Assembly: GCF_900141805.1 (NCBI RefSeq)
Contig: NZ_FQYN01000004.1
Span: 124,001-188,000 of the forward strand
DNA length: 64,000 nt
Direction of reading: 5' to 3'
DNA from: Hymenobacter daecheongensis DSM 21074
GTDB taxonomy: Bacteria > Bacteroidota > Bacteroidia > Cytophagales > Hymenobacteraceae
Both the position numbers and the translations under genes were made by a program. Below, piece after piece: positions 1 to 7,412 of this stretch. How positions within the stretch are numbered: position 1 is the stretch's first letter; the number at the start of each line of letters is the position of its first letter. Under the pieces are notes generated by a model. It searched no databases. It saw only the letters and a program-made list of their open reading frames with translations, and was not told where the DNA came from.

Positions 1-2
1 AC

Positions 3-392
3 GGCCTGAACTACGGCGTGGTGGCCTCCGTGCCCATTTTCGACGGCTTCAACCGCCGCCGCCTGGAGCAAAACGCCCGCGTGGGCGAAGAGCAGAGCCA
101 GCTTCAGCTCAGCCAGACCCAACTGCAGCTCGCAGCCGACGCCGAGCAGGCCTACGCCCGCTACCAGAACCGGCTGCGGCTGCTGGAGCTGGAAGAGGCC
201 AACATCTTGCTGGCCCGCCAGAATGTGGCCATTGCCCTGGAGCGCTACCGCCTGGGCCTGCTCACGCCCCTGGTGCTGCGCGAGGCCCAACGCACCCAGC
301 TCGATGCCGAAACCCGCCTGCTCGACATCCGCTTTCAGGCCAAGCAGGCCGAAACCGCGCTGCGCCGGCTGAGCGGCGGGCTGGTGCGGTAG
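3..392 (+). CDS. TolC family outer membrane efflux protein (3' part only)
   Basis: The gene enters from the left edge, so only about 129 C-terminal residues are visible and the first in-frame codon is at base 3. The fragment starts with a G-x-N-Y-G-V-x-A-S-V-P-I-F-D-G motif, which matches the second beta-strand/turn region of TolC-like proteins. A long charged helix rich in Q, E, L and R follows and ends in an ALRRLSGGLVR tail. Family members form trimeric outer membrane ducts for RND or ABC exporters. The partner pump would lie to the left, outside the window. The family is well supported; the substrate cannot be judged. Confidence 0.8.
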   Translation, partial: GLNYGVVASVPIFDGFNRRRLEQNARVGEEQSQLQLSQTQLQLAADAEQAYARYQNRLRLLELEEANILLARQNVAIALERYRLGLLTPLVLREAQRTQLDAETRLLDIRFQAKQAETALRRLSGGLVR

Positions 393-396
393 CGGG

Positions 397-595
397 CCTC
401 ACCCCCGGCCCCTCTCCTTGGGGAGAGGGGAGCCTGACGGCAGCGACAAAAAAAGCCCTTTGCTTTGCAGCAAAGGGCTTTTTTGTTCTGATACATTCAT
501 TGTCAGGGGTCAGGAATAGAAACGAAATCCGACGGCTTCACGGCATCTGCGCCATTAGGCTCCCCTCTCCCCAAGGAGAGGGGCCGGGGGTGAGG
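397..595. repeat. Inverted repeat, 38-bp perfect arms, enclosing a terminator
   Basis: Arms at 397-434 and 558-595 are exact reverse complements (38 of 38). Each arm also contains its own short palindrome (CCCCTCTCC/GGAGAGGGG). The loop carries a strong bidirectional terminator. The arms look like a mobile or amplified intergenic palindrome, and reading through one gives the peptide PSPQGEGPGVR, a familiar spurious translation of such repeats. It sits between the convergent TolC-like and phospholipase-like genes. Confidence 0.8.
448..486. terminator. Bidirectional intrinsic terminator
   Basis: A run of A is followed by the stem AAGCCCTTTGCT / AGCAAAGGGCTT and a run of T. It can end both the TolC-like gene from the left and the minus-strand phospholipase-like gene from the right. 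Confidence 0.85.
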
Positions 596-600
596 TCTGC

Positions 601-1857
601 CTACCGCACCGGCAGCGCCTTTAGCTCGGCCAGGGCCTGCTGGGTTTCCTTTATCGTGCTGGCTTCCTTCTCCTCCTCATCCAGCGGCTGCTTCGGAGCA
701 TCGCTGTAAAAGGCGAGTATATTCTGCTTTAAAGGGGCGCTGATGCCCTCAAACTTTGCTTTGGAGAGCTTGCGCAGCCACTCACCGTAGGTTCTATCGG
801 CCAGCGGGTATTCACCGGCTTTCGTTTGGTGGCCCGTGTCGAAGTCCGTGTTGGCCAGGCGCGGGGTTGTGCCGGGCTTCACCTGTTCGAGCAGGGTGCA
901 GTAGCTCGTGAGCACCTGCTTGAAGCTGGCCTTGAACAAGGCCTGCGCTTCGGGGGTGGGCAGCTTGAAGGCGAAGGGCTTGAGCAGCCCGATTTTGGGC
1001 AGCACCCGCACGGCCAGCGACAGGATGCGGGCCCCGAAGCCGGGCCGGTCGTAGCTGCTGCCGAACTCCTTGCGGTACTTGCGTGGGCTTTGGGCATACA
1101 CAAACTCGCGCCGCCGCACCTGGGGGCTCAGCGCCCGGATTTCCTTGCGCTGGCTCTGCCATGCGGCGCGGGTGGCCGTCGGAATCAGCTGGCTCACGGC
1201 GAAGCGGTAGCTGCTGATGCTCAGGTCCACATTCACGATTACCTGGCCCAGCTTCAGGCCGTAGGTTTTCTCGAAGGCCCGCTCCAGCACCGGCTTGCTC
1301 ACCTGAAAGCCAATGTAGCTGTGGTAGTCCTCGGTGCGGTAGCGGCCGGCCGCCACCTGCACCACATCGAAGGCAAACTCCAGTTGGGTGTGCTGCTTGG
1401 GGGCCTCATCGTAGGTAATGACCTTACCGAACTTAGCCGCCAGCTCCGGATACACCGAGGCCATAGCCTTGTTGGTGCCTTCAGGGTGCCCACTGATATC
1501 GGCGGCGTAGTGGCCCAGCGCCCCCAGGGCGAAAGCAAACTCGTTACGGTCCTGGGCTTCTTCCAGCAGATTGCGCACGAAGTCGCCGCTGCGTACGTAG
1601 TGAGTCAGGTTGGTGAAGAGCGTGGAGCCGAACGGGTAGAAGCCCATATCCTGGATGATAGCGCCGCCGTAGGCGTAGCTTTTGGCCTCGCGGAGCTGCT
1701 CGGGCGTAGCGCCGGGGTAGCGGCTTTGCAGCAGCGGCAGCAGGCACTTTTTCCAGGTCGAGTCAATATTGGCTTGATGCGTGAGCACCGAGTAGCCGGA
1801 AGAAGACAGCGGGAAGAGCAGCAGAGCCGCCACGCCGCACAGAAACCATTTGAGCAT
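601..1857 (-). CDS. Zinc-dependent phospholipase C family protein
   Basis: 418 residues from the ATG at 1857. An earlier in-frame ATG at 2049 lies inside a palindromic repeat and adds only low-complexity sequence, so it was not chosen. Residues 1-20 form a signal peptide. The mature start G-Y-S-V-L-T-H (H27) and the block G-H-Y-A-A-D-I-S-G-H (H116, D120, H124) are the histidine/aspartate ligands expected in the zinc-dependent phospholipase C/S1-P1 fold. D70 and H86 are further candidate ligands. The family hydrolyses phospholipid head groups, but many Bacteroidota members are untested, so the substrate is unknown. The protein is probably periplasmic. Confidence 0.75.
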   Translation of the reverse strand: MLKWFLCGVAALLLFPLSSSGYSVLTHQANIDSTWKKCLLPLLQSRYPGATPEQLREAKSYAYGGAIIQDMGFYPFGSTLFTNLTHYVRSGDFVRNLLEEAQDRNEFAFALGALGHYAADISGHPEGTNKAMASVYPELAAKFGKVITYDEAPKQHTQLEFAFDVVQVAAGRYRTEDYHSYIGFQVSKPVLERAFEKTYGLKLGQVIVNVDLSISSYRFAVSQLIPTATRAAWQSQRKEIRALSPQVRRREFVYAQSPRKYRKEFGSSYDRPGFGARILSLAVRVLPKIGLLKPFAFKLPTPEAQALFKASFKQVLTSYCTLLEQVKPGTTPRLANTDFDTGHQTKAGEYPLADRTYGEWLRKLSKAKFEGISAPLKQNILAFYSDAPKQPLDEEEKEASTIKETQQALAELKALPVR

Positions 1858-1966
1858 GTACTGATAGCGCCTGCGGGCGGGACTACGGTGTCGGGTGGCG
1901 AAGGCCGTTGATGTACGCCGAAAGCTGAACCGGAGTTGTAAGCGGCAGCACGACGGAGATGGCCCA

Positions 1967-2064
1967 TAGCGCGAAAATCCGTTGCGCGACGAGCGAAGCG
2001 AGTGGGCGGAACCGCGCGGCCCCGGATACTCGCTTCGCTCGTCGCGCAACGGATTTGCGCGCTA
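1967..2064. repeat. Palindromic intergenic repeat (37-bp arms)
   Basis: Arms at 1967-2003 and 2028-2064 pair with one mismatch. The inner 29 bp (1975-2003 with 2028-2056) are perfect. The loop is 24 bases and GC-rich. Reading into either arm on either strand gives the same M-R-D-E-R-S-E start, which shows the symmetry. It begins 17 bases beyond the permease stop codon and may stop transcription as an RNA hairpin. Confidence 0.85.
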
Positions 2065-2080
2065 CGAGCAGGTTGAGCGT

Positions 2081-3376
2081 CTATGCCTGGCGGCGGCTGC
2101 CGCGCAGGCCATACCACACAATGTAGGCGTAGCACAGCATGGGCAGCACAAAGGCCAGCCGCAGCGCATGCACCCCGCCCCCACCGCTCTGGCTATCGGC
2201 AATGAGGCCGAACAGCGGCGGAATGATGGCCCCGCCCACAATGGCCGCCGACAGCAGCCCCGACGCATCTTCGGTATGCCGGCCCAGTCCGGCCACGGCC
2301 AGCGTGAAGATGACCGGGAACATAATCGAGTTCATCAGCCCCACGGCCAGCAGACTCCACATGGCCACCACGCCGGTGGTATTCACCGAAATCAGCACCA
2401 GCAGAATGGACACGAGAGCATTGAAAGCCAGTACCCGGCCGGGCTTGAAGTTGCGCAGTACCCCGATGCCCAGAAAGCGGCCCACCATGGCCCCGCCCCA
2501 GTAGAAGGCTACCTGCACGCCCGCGTCGCGGGCAGCCATGTTCATCACCTCCGACTGGCCCAGGTAGCTCACAATGTGGGAGCCGATGGCCACTTCAGCC
2601 CCAACGTAGCAGAAAATTCCTACCAGGCCCAGCAGCAGGTGGCGGTAGTGCCAGGCCTTGGTGGTGTCGCCGGCCGGGGCGGGCTCGTGGGCAATGTGAG
2701 GCAGCTTCAGAAAGCTCAGCACCAGGCTGATGAGGACCAGCACGACCCCGATTCCCAGGTACAGGTTCTGCACGGCCGTCACGTCGAGATTGGCGGTTTG
2801 GGCCGGGGTGAGCGTTTTCAGGTCGGGCAGGTGCGACAGAATAAGCCAGGAGCCCAGAATGGGCGCGATAAACGTAGCCAGCGAGTTGAATGCCTGGGTG
2901 AGGGTGAGGCGCGACGAAGCCGTTTCGGGCGGGCCCAGGATGGATACGTAGGGGTTGCCGGCCACCTGTAGCGTTACGATGCCGGTAGCCAGCACAAACA
3001 ACGCCCCCAGAAACAGCTCGAACGTGCGACTTTCAGCGGCCGGATAAAACAGAAAGCAGCCCACAGCCGCAATCAGAAAGCCCAGCAGCATGCCTTTTTT
3101 GTAGCCCAGCCGCTTCACCACCTGCCCGGCCGGCACGCCCATCACGAAGTAGGCCCCGAAAAAGCAGAAGTTCACCAGGTTCACCTTGGCGTAGCTCAGC
3201 GTGAACAAGCCCTTTAGGTACGGAATCAGAATGTCGTTCAGACAGGTGATGAAGCCCATCATGAAGAACAGCACCGTGAGCGAGGCCAGCGCGGAGGTAT
3301 AGGAAGGCGAAGCACCGGGGGCTTCGGCCGGGGCTGGGGCAGAGCCGCTACGGGGCTGGGAGGTTATGAGCGCCAT
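2081..3376 (-). CDS. FHS/FucP-type sugar permease (MFS)
   Basis: 431 residues with about 12 hydrophobic membrane segments. The N-terminal motif F-M-M-G-F-I-T-C-L-N-D-I-L-I-P and the F-G-A-Y-F-V-M-G-x-P-A-G block, followed by R-L-G-Y-K-K-G, are characteristic of the fucose-galactose-glucose:H+ symporter family. Homologues import a monosaccharide across the inner membrane by proton symport. Its place at the end of a beta-glucan locus on the same strand suggests glucose, or possibly a gluco-oligosaccharide. A terminator-like hairpin at 3427-3471 separates it from the upstream T9SS gene, so it may have its own promoter. Family confidence is high; substrate is inference. Confidence 0.85.
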   Translation of the reverse strand: MALITSQPRSGSAPAPAEAPGASPSYTSALASLTVLFFMMGFITCLNDILIPYLKGLFTLSYAKVNLVNFCFFGAYFVMGVPAGQVVKRLGYKKGMLLGFLIAAVGCFLFYPAAESRTFELFLGALFVLATGIVTLQVAGNPYVSILGPPETASSRLTLTQAFNSLATFIAPILGSWLILSHLPDLKTLTPAQTANLDVTAVQNLYLGIGVVLVLISLVLSFLKLPHIAHEPAPAGDTTKAWHYRHLLLGLVGIFCYVGAEVAIGSHIVSYLGQSEVMNMAARDAGVQVAFYWGGAMVGRFLGIGVLRNFKPGRVLAFNALVSILLVLISVNTTGVVAMWSLLAVGLMNSIMFPVIFTLAVAGLGRHTEDASGLLSAAIVGGAIIPPLFGLIADSQSGGGGVHALRLAFVLPMLCYAYIVWYGLRGSRRQA

Positions 3377-3426
3377 AAGTTGAGGAAGATGAGGGCGGAA
3401 AGCCGATTTGTAAGTGCTATACTACG

Positions 3427-3471
3427 AAAAGAGGCCGGTTCGTTGGCCACTGGGGTCACGAAACCGGCCTC
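3427..3471 (-). terminator. Probable intrinsic terminator after the T9SS gene
   Basis: On the minus strand GAGGCCGGTT pairs with AACCGGCCTC around a 21-base loop and is followed by TTTTCGT. It lies about 70-110 bases past the stop of the two-module T9SS protein. Confidence 0.55.
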
Positions 3472-3537
3472 AAAACCCCGGCAGCCGCTGCATGATCGGC
3501 CGGCACGGGTACTATAAGAGCTTAGGCAGCGGGCTTT

Positions 3538-4953
3538 TTAGCGCACAATGCTCAGCGCCTGGCTCACGGCACGGCCGTTCAGCTCCAGCCGACAATGATA
3601 CAGACCGGCCGCCAGCGCAGCGGTAGGCAGCGAAACCGTGTGGGTGCCGGCCTGCCGGAGCTGCTGCTCCAGCGGCACAGCCACGCGACGGCCCTGGGCA
3701 TCGTACACGGCCAGCGTGACGGCGGCGGGCTTGCTCAGCGAGAAGCTCAGGCTGGTGTGGTTGGTGGCGGGGTTGGGCCAGCACGGAGCCAGCTCGGCCC
3801 CGGCCAGGCGGGCCGCCGTGGTGGCCGTGGTGTTCAGCAGCGTGGGGCCGTACCAGTCGTCGAGGTACACGCGGCGCTTGTCGAAAGTGTTGGGCGCGAT
3901 AAGCAGCACCAGCTCATTCACCGAAGTCGAGGAAATGGTAGCGTCGGGGCGGCTGATGTTGTTGAACACCAGCGTTTCCCAGGCATTAACGGCCGAAGTA
4001 ACGGCAATGTACTCGGAGTGGCGGCCCAGCGGGTAGTTGGTGGCGCCGGCACGGGTCGAGTCCTGCATCGTAATCTGAAACTGAATGCCGGCCGCCGGGC
4101 TGAACACCTTCATGGTCATCTGCTTGGCATTGGTCAGGTAGGCCGAAACATCGGCGGGGCGCTGCTTGGGGCGCGCCACCAGCACGTCGAACTGGGCGGT
4201 GCTACGGGTGTAGCGGCCCACGCGGGCGCTGTTGTTGGCCGCCGAAGGGGCATTGTTCACCGTATCGGAGTTGAAGCCGCCGCTGGTTTTGCTGCGCACG
4301 TAGTTCAGCTGCCGCACGTTTTCGAAGTTGTCATAGAGCTGATCTACCACCGGCGCGGCGGCTACCAGCTCGGGGCCCATCAGGTCGTCGAAGTGGTAGG
4401 TAGCGCCGCTGGCCGTGTTGGGCTCAATGAGCATTACCAGCTGGTCAGCATCGGTGGGCCGCACGGTGGGGTCGAAGGTGCCGCCGGCCCCGGCCGTATA
4501 GGTGAAGGTGAGCGTCTCCCAGGCGTTGGCTACGGTCGTTACGGCATCGAAGGTGCCGCCCAAGTTGCCGTTGGGGTAGCCCGTGGCCGATTTGGTTTTG
4601 TCCTGCACCACAATCTGCACGGCCCGGCCAGCGGCGGGGCTGTACATTTTCATGGTAATCTTCTTCGTGCCGTTCAGGTAAGGCGTGGCATCGGCCAGCC
4701 GCGGAGCCAGCGGATTAATTACGATGACATCGAACGGCTGCGAGGCGGCCCGCACGTATTTGCCCACGGTGGGGCTGCTGTTCACGGCATTGCTGGCCGG
4801 GTTGGCCTGGTTCTGCGTGAATACGCCACTCACGAAGGGGTACGAAACGCGCCGTACGGTTTCAAAGTTTTCGTAGAGCACCTGCGCTACGGCCGTCTGA
4901 CCAAAGGCCGCCAGGGCCCCGAGCAGGATAAGCTTCCGGGTAAAGTTGTGCAT
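3538..4953 (-). CDS. Secreted protein with two tandem jelly-roll-like modules and a T9SS sorting domain
   Basis: 471 residues from the ATG at 4953. A signal peptide ends after T-A-V-A-Q. Two homologous modules of about 180 residues follow, each opening with Y-(E/D)-N-F-E-x-V-R and containing a shared M-K-(M/V)-(Y/F)-S-P-A-A-G core and an A-W-E-T-L-x-F segment. This organisation resembles carbohydrate-binding beta-sandwiches attached to laminarinases, although I cannot name a CBM family. The last ~80 residues (W-P-N-P-A-T-N start, G-L-Y near the end) form a type A T9SS sorting domain, so the protein should be exported and anchored at the surface. It lies downstream of the GH16 gene (244-base gap), which suggests a glucan-binding role. 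Confidence 0.7.
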   Translation of the reverse strand: MHNFTRKLILLGALAAFGQTAVAQVLYENFETVRRVSYPFVSGVFTQNQANPASNAVNSSPTVGKYVRAASQPFDVIVINPLAPRLADATPYLNGTKKITMKMYSPAAGRAVQIVVQDKTKSATGYPNGNLGGTFDAVTTVANAWETLTFTYTAGAGGTFDPTVRPTDADQLVMLIEPNTASGATYHFDDLMGPELVAAAPVVDQLYDNFENVRQLNYVRSKTSGGFNSDTVNNAPSAANNSARVGRYTRSTAQFDVLVARPKQRPADVSAYLTNAKQMTMKVFSPAAGIQFQITMQDSTRAGATNYPLGRHSEYIAVTSAVNAWETLVFNNISRPDATISSTSVNELVLLIAPNTFDKRRVYLDDWYGPTLLNTTATTAARLAGAELAPCWPNPATNHTSLSFSLSKPAAVTLAVYDAQGRRVAVPLEQQLRQAGTHTVSLPTAALAAGLYHCRLELNGRAVSQALSIVR

Positions 4954-5144
4954 ACTAAAAAGGATTAAAAGGTGGGAACTGATGGGAAAGAAATGGGAGA
5001 AACGTCGGTTGCGGGAGCGAAAACCGGGCGTGTAACCGGGCCCGGCGGCCCGTTGCGCTCGGCGGGCGCGGCCGGGCAGCCACCCACACGGCAGCCCGGC
5101 CCGCACCCACCCCAGCGCGACTTTTCCGCGTTGGTGGCCCTCCC

Positions 5145-5177
5145 ACCGGCCCGGCCTTTTCCCACTGCCGGGCCGGT
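5145..5177. other. GC-rich hairpin after the GH16 gene
   Basis: ACCGGCCCGG (5145-5154) pairs with CCGGGCCGGT (5168-5177). There is no T tract, so it may stabilise or partly attenuate the upstream transcript rather than end it. The rest of the 244-base gap shows nothing else. Confidence 0.4.
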
Positions 5178-5197
5178 GTCAGGGCCTGATTTTTCGG

Positions 5198-6073
5198 CTA
5201 TTTGTAGTTGTAGAACTTCACCGACTCCACCTGCATCCGCTGCGGGAATACGGTGCTGGCGTCGGGGTCACCATCAAACTTGCCGCCCACGGCCACGTTC
5301 AGAATCACGTAGAACAGGTTGTTGAAGGGATAAGGCGACACGTCGCTGGGCGTGACGGTGAAGTACAGCTCGCCGTCCAGATAGAAGCGCATCTTGTCCT
5401 TGCTCCGGATCAGGGTGAAGGTGTGAAAGTCGTCGGAGAAGTCGCCGCTGGCCAGAGCTTTGGTGGTGGTTTTCTCGCGGTGGTCAGCCACCGAAGTGCC
5501 GAAGTGCAGGGTGCTGATGTTGACGTTGGGCTGGCTGCCGCGCAGCTCCATAATGTCGATTTCGCCGCAGGCCGGCCAGCTTACCACGCCGTCGTTCGAG
5601 CCCAGCATCCAGATGGCGGGCCAGATGCCTTTGCCCTTGGGCAGCTTGGCGCGCACATCGAGCCGGCCAAAGCCGAAGTCCTTCTTGCCCTTCGTAATGA
5701 TGCGGGCCGAGGTGTAGTCGCGGTTGTTGTAGCGCTCCTTCTGGGCCTGAATGTTGAGCAGGCCGTTGCTGAGGAACAGGTTTTTGGCCGAGTTGGTGGT
5801 CGCCTGCAGCTCGTCGTTGAACCAGACATCCTTTATCTCATAGGTCCATTTGGTGTCGTCGAGCAGCGCGCCGTTGAACTCGTCGCTCCAGGCCAGGTCA
5901 GTGTAGGCGCTGTAGTCGCGGGCTTCCTCGTTGCCGGTCACGGGGGCCGACGGGGCCGGGGCGGGCGGCAGCACCTTTTCCGGGTCTTTGGTGCAGTTGA
6001 GCAAGCCCAGCGTCAGGGCCAGGCCCAGCACGGGCCTGAGCCGGAAGCGGGGAAATGACAGGAAATTTTTCAT
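5198..6073 (-). CDS. GH16 beta-glucanase lipoprotein (laminarinase-like)
   Basis: 291 residues. The signal peptide ends in a lipobox, L-L-N-C, with Cys27 as the lipidated residue, and a proline/alanine-rich linker follows. The catalytic GH16 motif E-I-D-I-M-E is at residues 171-176, with E171 the expected nucleophile and E176 the acid/base. The flanking W-P-A-I-W-M and D-F-H-T-F segments also fit. GH16 enzymes of this type cleave internal beta-1,3 or mixed beta-1,3-1,4 glucan bonds with retention of configuration. It starts 41 bases after the PKD lipoprotein in one operon with SusC and SusD, so it probably acts on the outer membrane and feeds oligosaccharides to SusCD. Confidence 0.92.
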   Translation of the reverse strand: MKNFLSFPRFRLRPVLGLALTLGLLNCTKDPEKVLPPAPAPSAPVTGNEEARDYSAYTDLAWSDEFNGALLDDTKWTYEIKDVWFNDELQATTNSAKNLFLSNGLLNIQAQKERYNNRDYTSARIITKGKKDFGFGRLDVRAKLPKGKGIWPAIWMLGSNDGVVSWPACGEIDIMELRGSQPNVNISTLHFGTSVADHREKTTTKALASGDFSDDFHTFTLIRSKDKMRFYLDGELYFTVTPSDVSPYPFNNLFYVILNVAVGGKFDGDPDASTVFPQRMQVESVKFYNYK

Positions 6074-6114
6074 GCAGAAGAGGGGAAAACAGAGTAGAGA
6101 AAACAGCGGCGGGC

Positions 6115-7371
6115 TTACTTCACCCGCAGCTTCATGGTGTGCACCACGCCGCCCGTGGGTGGGCCCACGCGCAGCAGCATGGTCTGGTCATTGATTTCCA
6201 GAATGCGGTACTTGTTGTTGGCGTGGTCGGTGATGCCGATAAACGCGGGAGGCGTCAGCTCGATCTGGGCAATGCCCGCGCCCGAAGCGGCGGTGAAAGT
6301 GAAGGACGAAGTGCCCGACTGCGGTGCCTGGCACGAGCCCGGATTACCGGCCACGAAAGTCTGGCCCTTGGCATCGTAGGTGAAGACGTTGGCCGTGGTG
6401 AAGGTGTACTCGTCGTCGGCCTGGCAGGGCGGCAATGAGCCGAGGGCCCCGCCGGCGTAGTAGCCGGTTGGGTCGGCATCGCTGGGGCCTACCACGATGG
6501 TCGCGGCCTTGGTATTATCGAGCACCCAGGTGCGCGACGAGCCGCCGGTGAGCAACTGCTTGGCGCGGTCGAGCTGCGAGAGCTGGGGCATGTAGGTGGT
6601 AATGGTCTTGGTGCCATCGGGGTGGGTGCCCTGCAGGCGCAGCCGGGTGGGCGTGGCTTCCAGAATGTCATAGGTTTTGTTCACCACCGAGTCGGGCAGG
6701 CCAATGAAGCTGCCTTTGCCCTGGAGCACAATCTGGCCCAGCGCTCCGTTGGGCCGATAGATGAAGTCGGAGTTGGCGGTGCGGGCCGGGCCGCACGCGC
6801 CGTTGGCGTAGGTCCCGGGCCCCGCGTCGTAGCTGTAGCTAAAGGTGCTGGCGAAGGAAAACTGGTCATCGGCCTGGCAGGCCGGCAGCGGCGCGGCCGA
6901 AGCCGACAGCTCCGTGCCATTGGCCGCCAACCGCACGATGGCGCGGGGCTGAGTGGAGAGCGTCCAGGTGGTGGCGCCCGAGCCCGCGCAGGCCGTCAGC
7001 ACGGCATAGGCGGCGTTGGGGCAGGCCGAGGGGATATTGATTTCCTTGGCGGCCGTGGTGCCCGTGCCGCCCGCACCGGCGGTGGTCAGGCGCACGGTCA
7101 CGGCCCCAGCCACTTTGTAGGTGTGCGTCACTTTCTCGCCCCTGCCCAGCTCCGGCGAGTCGCCGAAGTTCCACTGGTAGAGAAAGGCGTTGGGCGTGGT
7201 GCTGGTGAAGGTGGCCACTATCGGAAACTGGCTGGTATTCAGCTCCACCGTGAAGTCGGACGTGGGCACCTCCCCGCTCAGCGTATTGAAATCGTCTTCT
7301 TTCTTACAGGAAGCAAACAGCAGCGGGCCCAGCAGGAGCAGCCCGGCGGCATTGCGCAAAAAAACCTTCAT
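6115..7371 (-). CDS. PKD-domain surface lipoprotein of the glucan locus
   Basis: 418 residues. The lipoprotein signal has C22 (F-A-S-C-K-K-E-D-D). A PKD domain spans roughly residues 38-115, shown by Y-Q-W-N-F-G-D and a later T-H-T-Y. Two homologous modules of about 140 residues follow, each carrying C-Q-A-D-D-(Q/E)-(F/Y) and a later Y-(D/R)-I-L-E segment. SusCD loci commonly encode a non-enzymatic lipoprotein of this kind directly after SusD, where it serves as a surface glycan-binding protein. The position here (41 bases after SusD, 41 before GH16) supports that. No catalytic residues were recognised. Confidence 0.75.
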   Translation of the reverse strand: MKVFLRNAAGLLLLGPLLFASCKKEDDFNTLSGEVPTSDFTVELNTSQFPIVATFTSTTPNAFLYQWNFGDSPELGRGEKVTHTYKVAGAVTVRLTTAGAGGTGTTAAKEINIPSACPNAAYAVLTACAGSGATTWTLSTQPRAIVRLAANGTELSASAAPLPACQADDQFSFASTFSYSYDAGPGTYANGACGPARTANSDFIYRPNGALGQIVLQGKGSFIGLPDSVVNKTYDILEATPTRLRLQGTHPDGTKTITTYMPQLSQLDRAKQLLTGGSSRTWVLDNTKAATIVVGPSDADPTGYYAGGALGSLPPCQADDEYTFTTANVFTYDAKGQTFVAGNPGSCQAPQSGTSSFTFTAASGAGIAQIELTPPAFIGITDHANNKYRILEINDQTMLLRVGPPTGGVVHTMKLRVK

Positions 7372-7412
7372 ATCCTTGGTCGTTAAAAGCAGCGGAGAAA
7401 TGAGCGGCGGCG

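Noticed and set aside
500..709. Plus-strand frame containing PSPQGEGPGVR
   Set aside because: It is a translation of the palindromic repeat arm plus the reverse of the phospholipase-like gene.
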